64,000 bases of DNA from Brochothrix campestris (lineage in GTDB: Bacteria > Bacillota > Bacilli > Lactobacillales > Listeriaceae). Positions 44,694 through 52,864 of the stretch are shown here, in pieces (position 1 is the stretch's first letter; every line of letters starts with the position of its first letter). The translations under genes and the position numbers were made by a program. The notes under the pieces were generated by a model. It made no database searches. It was not told where the DNA came from and saw only the letters and a list, made by a program, of their open reading frames with translations. The DNA is taken from contig NZ_CP175511.1 in assembly GCF_046058945.1 (NCBI RefSeq), positions 2,046,001 through 2,110,000 on the forward strand, read 5' to 3'.

Positions 44694-45057
44694 TGCTGGT
44701 ATTGTTATTGTCTCACACGTTCCCGAACTGGCGGAAGGCGTCGTTCGCTTACTAAAAGAAGCCGCAAAAGATGTGCCGATTACTTTTTCAGGTGGCAACG
44801 ATGACGGTGAAATCGGCACGAGTTTTTCTGTCATTGAAGCTGCCTTAGCAAATAATAGCGGCGACGAAATTTATGCCTTTTATGACTTAGGTAGCGCCAA
44901 GATGAATCTTGAAATGGTTGCTGAACTAAGCGCTAAAAACATCGTCATTTACGATACTGCTTTTATCGAAGGTGCTTACACTGCCGCCGCCCTTTTAGCA
45001 ACGGGCGCTAAGCGTTCTTTTGTCGAGGAACAGCTACAATCTTTAACCATTAAATGA
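44686..45057 (+). CDS. dhaM: Dihydroxyacetone kinase phosphotransfer subunit DhaM
   Basis: A 123-residue EIIA-Man-like domain from the ATG at 44686, overlapping dhaL by eight bases, with AGGTG upstream. Phosphorylated histidine H11 in IVIVSHVPELAEGV. Single-domain DhaM, lacking the HPr and EI parts found in E. coli, so it takes phosphate from the general PTS. Confidence 0.92.
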   Translation: MTNAGIVIVSHVPELAEGVVRLLKEAAKDVPITFSGGNDDGEIGTSFSVIEAALANNSGDEIYAFYDLGSAKMNLEMVAELSAKNIVIYDTAFIEGAYTAAALLATGAKRSFVEEQLQSLTIK

Positions 45058-45100
45058 TTCATCAATTTATGCCTTGAATTACGCATAAATTGATGAATCA
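45055..45100. other. Perfect 18-base inverted repeat after dhaM
   Basis: TGATTCATCAATTTATGC (45055-45072) and its exact complement (45083-45100) around a 10-base loop; the first arm begins at the dhaM stop codon. No T-tract follows directly, and the ordinary terminator is about 17 bases downstream. Confidence 0.85.
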
Positions 45101-45116
45101 CTCAAATTTTATCAAA

Positions 45117-45160
45117 AAAACCCGTCACTACTTGCTTTGCAAAGGTGATGGGTTTTTTTT
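45117..45160 (+). terminator. Terminator of dhaKLM
   Basis: CCCGTCAC/GTGATGGG outer stem and TTGC/GCAA inner stem followed by eight T residues. Confidence 0.85.
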
Positions 45161-45288
45161 ACTGTCATTTAGTCTTTTGTACTAACTCTTTATGTTTTAC
45201 AAGCTAGTAGTCGTATGGCAGAATGAACGTATCCTAACGAATATTATTTTATTTAATAAAACATTACCTTAGATTGGAGCGATAACAA

Positions 45289-46236
45289 TTGAAAAAAACA
45301 GAACTCATTTCATTTTTTTTAGATTTAAGAGATTTTCCAACAGACAAAAAAAAACATAGTAACACCAGGCTAAATGATTTAACAATCAAATATGGCATTG
45401 ATTTCGAAACTGCATCGAAATTCAATCAACTACTCAGTGATACTTATACTGAAATTGAACAACGAGGCGGTATCGAAAAATATCAACATTCTGATATCAG
45501 CTGGTTAAAGAGTGAGTTGGAATTATTATTACTCGCCTATCATTTCTGCTCAGATCAAGGCCTTAAAATCGCTGACATTTCAGTAATGCTAAGCGCTAAC
45601 GAAACAGCAATCTTCCCCAAAACACCTAGTCAATTACAAAACACTTTTTATAAATTGAAAAAGCAGCTCATTCAAGTTGAAGATATCCATAAACGCAAAC
45701 CGGGCCGGAAACGAAAATCAAAAGAAGAAAAATCAGCACAACAAAGAAGAAAATTACAAAACAAACAAAGAGAAACACACAGCTATTCGAATCCCGAAAT
45801 CGTCCGCCTTTTTTCCGATACAATGAACAATATCCAAATACTTTCGCATAACCCAGAAAACGCTGAAAAAATAACAGATGTTCACCAACTAATTAATGGT
45901 TTACACACGCTTTCAAGCATTGCTGTTGCTACATCAAACGCTCATTCTGCTCAAGCAAATACTATGAATGATTATATGCGCTTAAAAAGTCGATTGCTCT
46001 CGTTAGAATTAGAACTCGATCAAACGAAACAACAACAACATTCCTTACAACATCTTCTTAGCCAATACCTTTTCAATGGAGAAACAGCTTCATTGATAAG
46101 TGAAACAGCTTCATTGATAAGTGAAACAGCTTTTCAACAAAAAGCTCATAACTTATTGGCTACACAAGGTATTACGGAGGAAAACTATCAACAATTCGAA
46201 TATTTTTCTGATGGTTTCACAACACAAAACACATAA
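45289..46236 (+). CDS. Unknown protein, possible DNA-binding regulator
   Basis: A 315-residue hydrophilic, mostly helical protein starting at a TTG (GGAG nine bases upstream). The segment SWLKSELELLLLAYHFCSDQG with later SQLQNTFYKLKKQLIQ looks like a Myb/SANT- or helix-turn-helix-like module. A very basic stretch follows (KRKPGRKRKSKEEKSAQQRR, about 140-160), including an AT-hook-like PGRKRK. The C-terminal half is coiled coil with an ETASLIS repeat. No family recognised. Alone between dhaKLM and mntA. Confidence 0.65.
   Translation: MKKTELISFFLDLRDFPTDKKKHSNTRLNDLTIKYGIDFETASKFNQLLSDTYTEIEQRGGIEKYQHSDISWLKSELELLLLAYHFCSDQGLKIADISVMLSANETAIFPKTPSQLQNTFYKLKKQLIQVEDIHKRKPGRKRKSKEEKSAQQRRKLQNKQRETHSYSNPEIVRLFSDTMNNIQILSHNPENAEKITDVHQLINGLHTLSSIAVATSNAHSAQANTMNDYMRLKSRLLSLELELDQTKQQQHSLQHLLSQYLFNGETASLISETASLISETAFQQKAHNLLATQGITEENYQQFEYFSDGFTTQNT
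46081..46132. repeat. 21-base tandem repeat inside the unknown gene
   Basis: Two exact copies of GAAACAGCTTCATTGATAAG plus T (46081-46101, 46102-46122) and a partial third; encodes ETASLIS twice. Likely to vary by slippage. Confidence 0.85.
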
Positions 46237-46279
46237 AAAAGATACTGTTGTTCTCCATACGGGAGCAACAGTATCTTTT
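46237..46279. terminator. Bidirectional terminator
   Basis: AAAAGATACTGTTG pairs with CAACAGTATCTTTT, extended by TCTCC/GGGAG; between convergent genes. Confidence 0.85.
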
Positions 46280-46315
46280 GCGTTAGAAGCTTCCTTTTCA
46301 GATAAATAATTAAAC

Positions 46316-47251
46316 TTATTTTAACCCCTCGTAAATTTGCGTGATGTTCCACTCCATCATCGCTAAGTAGGTCGCTCCCGATGAGCCTTGTACACCTAAC
46401 GAATCTGTATATAACTTCCCTTCATTAATCGGCACCTTCGTTTCTTGTGACAAGGTTGCCATGCTCTTTGGATTGACACTTGTTTCGACAAATAGTTTCG
46501 GTATTTTCGTCGCTCTTGTTAAATCAATAATCCGCGTTAATTGCGCTGGTGTCCCTTCATTTTCGGAGTTGATTTCCCAAATATACTCAGACTTCAAACC
46601 ATAAGCCTTGCTAAAGTATTTAAAGGCACCCTCACTCGTAATTAACACGGCTCGTTCAGTTGGAATCGTCGCCAGCTTCATCCGGGCTTGTTGATCGACC
46701 TTTGTTAACTTATCCTTATAAGCCGTCGCCTTTTTCTGATAACTGTCTTTATGCGTTGGATCTTTTTGCGCGAGTACAGCTGTAATATTATCAATGTAAC
46801 GCATCCCATTGTTGATATCGAGCCAAGCATGTGGATCCTTTTCTTTTTTTCCATTTAACGTAATTGCTTTAATCCCTTTAGAAACTGCAAAAGTGACCTC
46901 ATTTTCTTTGTCTTTTTGTTGGGTACTATCAAGTAATTTAGTAAACCACCCATTACCGACTTCCAAATTGAGGCCATTATAAAAAATAAGCGCAGCCGCT
47001 GCTGTTTTGGCCGTATCAATCGGTAAGGGTTCGTATTCATGGGGATCTTGCCCGACCGGTACAATACTATGTACCGAGACATGTTCACCGCCAACCTGTT
47101 CAACCATATCTTTTAAAATCGAATTGGTCACGACCACTTGCATCTTATCAGCCGCTGTTTCTGCTGTTTTTGACGAGGCACAGCCTGTTAGTAACAGCGT
47201 CAAACAGGCGATAACTATTAGCAAACCAGCTGTTTTTTTCTTAAAAGTCAT
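46316..47251 (-). CDS. mntA: Manganese-binding lipoprotein (PsaA/EfaA/MntA type)
   Basis: A 311-residue cluster A-I lipoprotein (lipobox LLTGCAS). The four metal ligands of PsaA are present: H in GQDPHEYEP, H in KDPHAWLD, E in TSEGAFKYFSKAYG, D in YTDSLG. The absence of a His-rich loop argues for manganese rather than zinc. Close to streptococcal and enterococcal homologues through YIWEINSENEGTP. Last gene of the operon. Confidence 0.92.
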   Translation of the reverse strand: MTFKKKTAGLLIVIACLTLLLTGCASSKTAETAADKMQVVVTNSILKDMVEQVGGEHVSVHSIVPVGQDPHEYEPLPIDTAKTAAAALIFYNGLNLEVGNGWFTKLLDSTQQKDKENEVTFAVSKGIKAITLNGKKEKDPHAWLDINNGMRYIDNITAVLAQKDPTHKDSYQKKATAYKDKLTKVDQQARMKLATIPTERAVLITSEGAFKYFSKAYGLKSEYIWEINSENEGTPAQLTRIIDLTRATKIPKLFVETSVNPKSMATLSQETKVPINEGKLYTDSLGVQGSSGATYLAMMEWNITQIYEGLK

Positions 47252-47263
47252 TTTTATCTCCCC

Positions 47264-48097
47264 TTAGCTTTTAATCCGACGGATCGAACTTTTTTTTGAC
47301 ATTAGAAACGCAACGACAAAACACACGGCTGCACACATCACAATACAAGGACCCGAGGCAAGGTTATTCACAAAGCTCACATAGAGTCCGACGACTGCAC
47401 TGAGCACACCAATTGTTACCGCTAAAAAAATCATTTGACCGAGTTTATTTGTTAATAAGTAAGCGGTTGATGCTGGGATAATTAACATTGCAACCACTAA
47501 TATCACACCGACTGTTTGTAAGGCGACAACTGTCACTAACGTCAGTAATACCATCAAAAAGTAATGAATAACCTTTGTATTAACACCATAACTTTTAGCA
47601 ATTATCTCATCAAAGGTGCTCACCGCTAATTGTTTATAAAACAAACTGACTAACACAATGACTAACAAAGTCACGACTAAGGTGACCCATAGGTCGGTCC
47701 GTTGAACAGCTAAAATATTACCAAATAAAATGTGATATAAATTAGTTGAACTTTTAGCAATCGTCACTAGAATCATTCCCAATGCTAAAAATGAACTTAA
47801 AATTATCCCAATTGCGGCATCGTTTTTCAAAGGACTACGCTCCGTAATGAACCCAATCCCTAAGGCAGCTAGTATTCCAAATACAGTCGAACCAATCAAA
47901 AAGTTAATGCCTAACATGTATGAAATGGCAACACCTGGCAAGACTGCGTGTGAGATGGCATCACCCATTAACGACATTCCACGCAATACGACAAAACTAC
48001 CAATAATGCCTGAACTGATGCCGACTAAAATGGCTGTAATTAATGCCTGTTGTAAAAAGTTATACTCGCCTAACGCTTCAAAGAAAATCGAAACCAC
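47264..48097 (-). CDS. mntB: Manganese ABC permease
   Basis: A 277-residue ABC-3 permease with eight or nine helices; GSFVVLRGMSLMGDAISHAVLPG is the family signature. Start is uncertain: the GTG at 48097 overlaps the AGGAGG site, while an in-frame ATT at 48088 is eight bases from it. Three bases after the ATPase stop. Confidence 0.9.
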   Translation of the reverse strand: MVSIFFEALGEYNFLQQALITAILVGISSGIIGSFVVLRGMSLMGDAISHAVLPGVAISYMLGINFLIGSTVFGILAALGIGFITERSPLKNDAAIGIILSSFLALGMILVTIAKSSTNLYHILFGNILAVQRTDLWVTLVVTLLVIVLVSLFYKQLAVSTFDEIIAKSYGVNTKVIHYFLMVLLTLVTVVALQTVGVILVVAMLIIPASTAYLLTNKLGQMIFLAVTIGVLSAVVGLYVSFVNNLASGPCIVMCAAVCFVVAFLMSKKSSIRRIKS

Positions 48098-48100
48098 CTC

Positions 48101-48790
48101 CTATAAATTAATTGCGATACCGTATGCTTGCGCGATTGTTTCGCTCGTAAATACGTCAGCAACTTTGCCGTGAATCGCTGTCGTTTTATTCAATAACAGA
48201 ACATCTTCAAAGTACTCCTGCACCTTCGTTAAATCATGATGCACAATTATGACGGTGTGCCCCTGTTGCTGTAAGCTGTGAATACGATGCATAATAATTT
48301 TTTCACTCACAATATCAACGCCTGCGAACGGTTCATCCAACAAATAAACATTAGCTTCTTGCACCAATGCTCTCGCAATTACAACTCGTTGCAATTGACC
48401 TCCGGATAAAGCAGAAATTTGTCGTTGTGCATAATTCTCCATCTCGACCGCAACTAAACTTTTTTTCACAGCTGCACGCTCTTTCTTACCCGGTCGTTGA
48501 AACAGCCCCAATGAGGGATAGGTTCCCATTAAGACCATATCAAATACCGTAATGGGATAACTTAAATCAATTGCTTGTCGCTGAGGCACATATGCCATTT
48601 TAGCGTCGAAATCATCGTAGGTGATAACCCCATCACTTGGAACTAATCCCACAAGCGCTTTTAAAAAAGTTGATTTCCCCGCACCATTGGGACCAATTAT
48701 GCCCGTTAACACACCTTTTCGAAGCGTGACGTTAATATTTTCTAACACGGTTACTTGGCCATAAGCAACTGACAAATGTTCTACTTTCAT
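48101..48790 (-). CDS. mntC: Manganese ABC ATPase
   Basis: A 229-residue ATPase and first gene of the operon. Walker A GPNGAGKST, signature LSGGQLQRVVIARAL, Walker B VYLLDEP. GGAGG lies before the ATG, downstream of a palindromic operator. Confidence 0.93.
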   Translation of the reverse strand: MKVEHLSVAYGQVTVLENINVTLRKGVLTGIIGPNGAGKSTFLKALVGLVPSDGVITYDDFDAKMAYVPQRQAIDLSYPITVFDMVLMGTYPSLGLFQRPGKKERAAVKKSLVAVEMENYAQRQISALSGGQLQRVVIARALVQEANVYLLDEPFAGVDIVSEKIIMHRIHSLQQQGHTVIIVHHDLTKVQEYFEDVLLLNKTTAIHGKVADVFTSETIAQAYGIAINL

Positions 48791-48803
48791 AGCTCCTCCT
48801 TTT

Positions 48804-48819
48804 GTTAGTCTTGACTAAC
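48804..48819. promoter_or_regulatory. MntR/DtxR-type operator of the manganese operon
   Basis: GTTAGTC-tt-GACTAAC, a perfect 7-base inverted repeat about 15 bases upstream of the mntC start. Its style fits DtxR-family manganese repressors (MntR, EfaR, ScaR). Confidence 0.65.
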
Positions 48820-48902
48820 TAAGTTTCCCAAGACCAACTTAATCATATTATAGCGTGTACGTTTTCAAAAATAAAGCAATAACCTCCAGGAGACTTTTGT
48901 TA

Positions 48903-48958
48903 AATATTCAGAAAATTCTCATTTAACTATTTACAGACTATTCTGAATAATGTATAGT
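48903..48958 (+). promoter_or_regulatory. Promoter of oppA copy 3 with two CodY-like boxes
   Basis: TTTACA (48930-48935), 17 bases, TATAGT (48953-48958). AATATTCAGAAAATT (48903-48917) matches 14 of 15 positions of the CodY consensus; ACTATTCTGAATAAT (48937-48951), a weaker match, fills the spacer between the -35 and -10. Both placements would block polymerase. Confidence 0.7.
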
Positions 48959-49013
48959 TGTAGATAACACTATCTTGAATTGGGATAGATGAACGCTAAT
49001 TGGGGGGATAATC

Positions 49014-50678
49014 ATGACATTGAGAGCATTAGGAAAAAAAGGCACCATTGCAACATCAGTCATCATCAGTGCCGTATTATTAGGGGCTTGCGGAAGTGAT
49101 TCGGCGACAGATAGTAAATCCAAGGAGACGGCATCAAAGATTAAACTAAGTTCACAAACGAACATTTCTTACATGGATTCTCGCCTTGCAACAGATGAAA
49201 CGAGTATTTTAACGTTAAATCAAACAAACGAAGGGCTTTACAGCTACGATTTAAAAGGAAAATTAATTCCAGCTGCAGCAGCGAGTGAAGCGACGACCAA
49301 TAAAGATAAAACCATCTACACCTTCAAATTACGTGATGATGCACATTGGAGCAACGGCGATGATGTCACGGCTGACGATTTTGAATTTGCTTGGAAGAGT
49401 GCTGTTAATCCTAAAACAGGATCACAATACTCTTATTTATATGATGGTGTTGTCAAAAATGCGACTGACATCATTGCTGGTAAAAAAGATGCCGCTGAAT
49501 TAGGCATTGAAGCGATTGATGACGAAACACTAAAAGTAACACTCGAAAAACCAGTACCTTACTTTGAATCGTTACTTGCCTTCTCAGTCTTCTTCCCATT
49601 GAATGAAGATTTCGTGAAAGAACAAGGTGCTGATTATGCTAAAAGTAGTGAGAACATTCTTTTTAACGGACCTTACACAATGAAAAATTGGGATCCAACA
49701 TCTGACACTTGGACATTAACAAAAAACAAAAAGTATTGGGATGCTAAAAATGTAAAAACCGATACATTTGTCTATAACGTCATTGCCAACTCAGGGACTG
49801 GTGCCAACTTATTTGAAACTGGTGAACTTGATCGTGCCGAGTTAACAGGTGACTTTGCCAAACAATATAAGAGCAACGACAACTTCGTGAGCCGCGCTGG
49901 CGCTTTTATTTATTACGTTAAATTCAGTCAATCAGTCGATGTTGCTAAAACAGGCCTAGACAACGTTAACTTACGTAAGGCCTTAAGTGCCGCGATTGAC
50001 TCAAACGGCTTAACAGAACACGTTTTATCAAACGGTTCTATTCCTGCTGAAGGGATTGTTCCTGCTGATTTTGTCGCTAACCCTGAAACAGGTAAAGATT
50101 TCCGTGAAGATGCTGAACCGGTCATTAACTTTGATGCCGACGCTGCTAAAAAATATTTAGCACTCGCTAAAAAAGAAACCGGTAAATCAAGCTTTACAAT
50201 TGAACTGCTCAATGATGATGCCGATGGTAGTAAACCAACAGCTGAGTACATTCAAGATCAATGGCAAACAAACTTACCAGGTGTAAAAGTAACATTGAAA
50301 ACATTGCCTTATAAGAGCCGTCTTGAACTAAATGCATCGGGTGACTTCCAGGCACAACTGACTCGTTGGGGACCAGACTATCAAGATCCATCAACCTTTA
50401 TCGATCTCTTTAAAACAGGATCATCTTATAACATGATGGATTACAGCAACCCAACCTTCGATGATCTATTAGTTAAAGCATCAGTTGATGAAGCAACAAA
50501 ACCAGCTGATCGTTGGAACACGTATATTGAAGCCGAAAAACAATTAATCAAAGAAGATGCAGCTTCAGCTCCGTTATACCAAAATGCTGTTGCATCGTTA
50601 GAAAATGCGAAACTTAAAAACTATGAACGCTTCCCTTACGCTAGCACGATGTTGAAATATGTTTATTTAGAAAAATAA
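49014..50678 (+). CDS. Oligopeptide-binding lipoprotein (OppA copy 3)
   Basis: A 554-residue SBP_bac_5 lipoprotein (lipobox LLGACGS, DSATDSK linker). FKLRDDAHWSNGDDVTADDFEFAW and RWGPDYQDPSTFIDLF are family motifs. About 200 bases from the divergent mntC; no transporter genes adjoin, so it probably uses the OppBCDF at 19-23 kb. GGGGGG lies upstream of the ATG. Confidence 0.9.
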   Translation: MTLRALGKKGTIATSVIISAVLLGACGSDSATDSKSKETASKIKLSSQTNISYMDSRLATDETSILTLNQTNEGLYSYDLKGKLIPAAAASEATTNKDKTIYTFKLRDDAHWSNGDDVTADDFEFAWKSAVNPKTGSQYSYLYDGVVKNATDIIAGKKDAAELGIEAIDDETLKVTLEKPVPYFESLLAFSVFFPLNEDFVKEQGADYAKSSENILFNGPYTMKNWDPTSDTWTLTKNKKYWDAKNVKTDTFVYNVIANSGTGANLFETGELDRAELTGDFAKQYKSNDNFVSRAGAFIYYVKFSQSVDVAKTGLDNVNLRKALSAAIDSNGLTEHVLSNGSIPAEGIVPADFVANPETGKDFREDAEPVINFDADAAKKYLALAKKETGKSSFTIELLNDDADGSKPTAEYIQDQWQTNLPGVKVTLKTLPYKSRLELNASGDFQAQLTRWGPDYQDPSTFIDLFKTGSSYNMMDYSNPTFDDLLVKASVDEATKPADRWNTYIEAEKQLIKEDAASAPLYQNAVASLENAKLKNYERFPYASTMLKYVYLEK

Positions 50679-50713
50679 AAGTGCAGCAACCTGATAAAAC
50701 TGTCGGAAGTGCA

Positions 50714-50757
50714 ATCGAAAAAGTCAGCCCACTAATTGCGGAGCTGGCTTTTTCGAT
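50714..50757 (+). terminator. Terminator of oppA copy 3
   Basis: ATCGAAAAAGTCAGC pairs with GCTGGCTTTTTCGAT around a 14-base loop; the T-run lies inside the arm. Confidence 0.75.
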
Positions 50758-50812
50758 TTATGAGAACGATTAACCCCGACCGATTCCTTTTTTAGTAATT
50801 TATTTATTTTTA

Positions 50813-50841
50813 TTTACAGAATATTCAGACTGTTATATAGT
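50813..50841 (+). promoter_or_regulatory. Promoter of oppA copy 4
   Basis: TTTACA, 17 bases, TATAGT, the same hexamers and spacing as copy 3. The spacer again holds a partial CodY-like box, AATATTCAGACTGTT (50820-50834). Confidence 0.7.
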
Positions 50842-50895
50842 TGAAAGCAACACCATAAACAAAATGATATAACTATCTGAATTGGAGGAATATTA

Positions 50896-52557
50896 ATGAC
50901 AAAGACCAGCATTCGCAAAAAAGCACTTGTAGGGAGCTCAATTGTAATGACCGCCGTACTATTAGGAGCCTGTGGCAATAGTTCGGCCAATGAATCCAAC
51001 AGCTCCAAAACAGCTTCAAAAATAAAATTGAGTGCTCAATCTAACATTGCGATGATGGACTCACGTGTCGCTTCAGACGAAACAAGTATCCAAGCCTTAA
51101 ATCAAACAAACGAAGGGCTTTATAGTTATAATCTTGATGGAAAACTCGTTCCAGCAATTGCTGAAAAAACAACCACAAATAAAGCTAAAACAGTCTACAC
51201 CTTTAAGCTCCGTGAAGATGCGGAATGGAGCAATGGTGAAAAAGTCACCGCTGCTGATTTTGAATATGCTTGGAAAAGCGCAGTCGATCCAAAAACAGCG
51301 TCAACCTATACTTATTTATTCGATGGTGTTGTGAAAAACGCAAGCGACATCATTGCAGGCAAGAAAAAAAATAGTGAGTTAGGCGTTGAAGCCACCGCTG
51401 CTGATACGCTAAAGGTAACGCTTGAACGTCCTGTTCCCTATTTTGATACTTTATTGTCCTTCTCAGTCTTCTTCCCCTTAAACGAAAAATTCGTAACAGC
51501 ACAGGGTGAAAAATACGCCCAAGATAGCGACCGCATCTTATACAATGGCCCTTATGTCATGAAAGATTGGAAACAAGCCTCCGATTCATGGACGCTTACT
51601 AAAAATACGAAGTACTGGGACGAAAAAAATGTCAAAACAAAAACATTTGTCTATCACCTCCTTGAAAACTCAGGCACAGGTGCTAACTTATTTGAAACAG
51701 GTGAAATTGATCGTGTGCTCTTAACTGGAGACTATGCCAAACAATATAAAACAAACGATAACTTCGTGAAGCGAACCGGCTCATTTGTTTATTATATTAA
51801 ATTCAATCAAACAAAAAACACAGCGGTAACCGGCTTAGATAACCTCAATTTACGTAAGGCACTGAAAGCTGCAATCGATACGAAAAGCTTAACTGAGCAT
51901 GTCTTATCAAATGGTTCCATCCCCGCTGAAGGGTTCATTCCGAAAGATTTCGTTGCTAATCCCGATACAGGCAAAGATTTCCGAGAAGATGCCGGTGCGG
52001 TAACGGCCTATGATGTTGCTGCTGCTAAAAAGTATTACGCAAAAGCAAAAGCTGAAACTGGCAAAGACAGCTTTACACTCGAATTACTCAACGATGACAC
52101 CGATGGCAGTAAACCGACAGCCGAATATATTCAAAATCAATGGCAAACAAACCTACCTGGTGTCAAAGTCGAAATCAAAACTGTCCCAAAGACAAGTCGA
52201 CTTGAACTCAACACTAAAAAAGACTACGAAACTCAATTAACAGCTTGGGGACCAGGCTACCAAGATCTCACAACTTATCTTGATACCTTGAAATCAGATG
52301 CAGTCAGCAATTCTATGGGCTATAACGATAAGGCTTATGATGAGCTCATCACAAAGGCTGCCGTCGATTATGGCACTGAACCATTAAAACGTTGGAACAC
52401 TTTTATTGAAGCCGAAAAACTAGCCGTGCAAGAGGATGCCGCATTAGCACCTCTTTATCAAAACGCACTTGCGTCACTCGAAAATCCTCAATTAAAAAAC
52501 TTCAAACGTTATCCGTATGCTTTAACAGCTCTAAAATACGTGTATTTGGAAAAATAA
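50896..52557 (+). CDS. Oligopeptide-binding lipoprotein (OppA copy 4)
   Basis: A 553-residue lipoprotein (lipobox LLGACGN) closely related to copy 3 along its length, including NQTNEGLYSYNLDGKLVP and LNLRKALKAAID. GGAGG precedes the ATG. A tandem duplicate that has kept its promoter; differences cluster in the ligand-lining C-terminal lobe (AWGPGYQDLTTYLDTL). Confidence 0.9.
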   Translation: MTKTSIRKKALVGSSIVMTAVLLGACGNSSANESNSSKTASKIKLSAQSNIAMMDSRVASDETSIQALNQTNEGLYSYNLDGKLVPAIAEKTTTNKAKTVYTFKLREDAEWSNGEKVTAADFEYAWKSAVDPKTASTYTYLFDGVVKNASDIIAGKKKNSELGVEATAADTLKVTLERPVPYFDTLLSFSVFFPLNEKFVTAQGEKYAQDSDRILYNGPYVMKDWKQASDSWTLTKNTKYWDEKNVKTKTFVYHLLENSGTGANLFETGEIDRVLLTGDYAKQYKTNDNFVKRTGSFVYYIKFNQTKNTAVTGLDNLNLRKALKAAIDTKSLTEHVLSNGSIPAEGFIPKDFVANPDTGKDFREDAGAVTAYDVAAAKKYYAKAKAETGKDSFTLELLNDDTDGSKPTAEYIQNQWQTNLPGVKVEIKTVPKTSRLELNTKKDYETQLTAWGPGYQDLTTYLDTLKSDAVSNSMGYNDKAYDELITKAAVDYGTEPLKRWNTFIEAEKLAVQEDAALAPLYQNALASLENPQLKNFKRYPYALTALKYVYLEK

Positions 52558-52591
52558 TTCAGTATTGACTTACTAGTTTATAAACGATATT

Positions 52592-52661
52592 ACCTTGTAG
52601 TCAAAGTCGCTTGCATTATTTTCGCAGAACAAGAAGTTTAATTCGACTTTGTCTACAATCT
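52592..52661 (-). repeat. Terminator-associated repeat, module A only
   Basis: Read on the minus strand, AGATTGTAGACAAAGTC (52645-52661) to GACTTTGACTACAAGGT (52592-52608) are the two inverted ends, 70 bases apart. The outer end abuts the hairpin AACACCTTGAC/GTCAAGGTGTT of the oppA copy 4 terminator. The other modules are missing. Confidence 0.75.
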
Positions 52662-52690
52662 AACACCTTGACCTCGTCAAGGTGTTTTTT
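52662..52690 (+). terminator. Terminator of oppA copy 4
   Basis: AACACCTTGAC-ctc-GTCAAGGTGTT stem, then a T-run. The repeat lies between the oppA stop and this stem. Confidence 0.85.
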
Positions 52691-52742
52691 GATGATTCAC
52701 TATGTTCTTTTGAATATAAACATCACGTGACAACCATTATTA

Positions 52743-52776
52743 CAATGATAAGCATTATATATCTTATCGTTATCAT
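52743..52776. promoter_or_regulatory. Inverted repeat upstream of oppA copy 5, Fur-like
   Basis: ATGATAA at the left and TTATCAT at the right frame about 18 bases that include GCATTATATATC. The arms resemble Fur half-sites but spacing does not match a single 7-1-7 box. A weak promoter candidate, TTTACA (52803-52808), 17 bases, TAGGCT, lies downstream. Confidence 0.35.
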
Positions 52777-52864
52777 GGAGATTTTTCAATTCAAATTAAG
52801 CGTTTACATTCATACTCTTATAAGGTAGGCTAAATTTAAATCCAACATCTTAGGAGGAATCACA

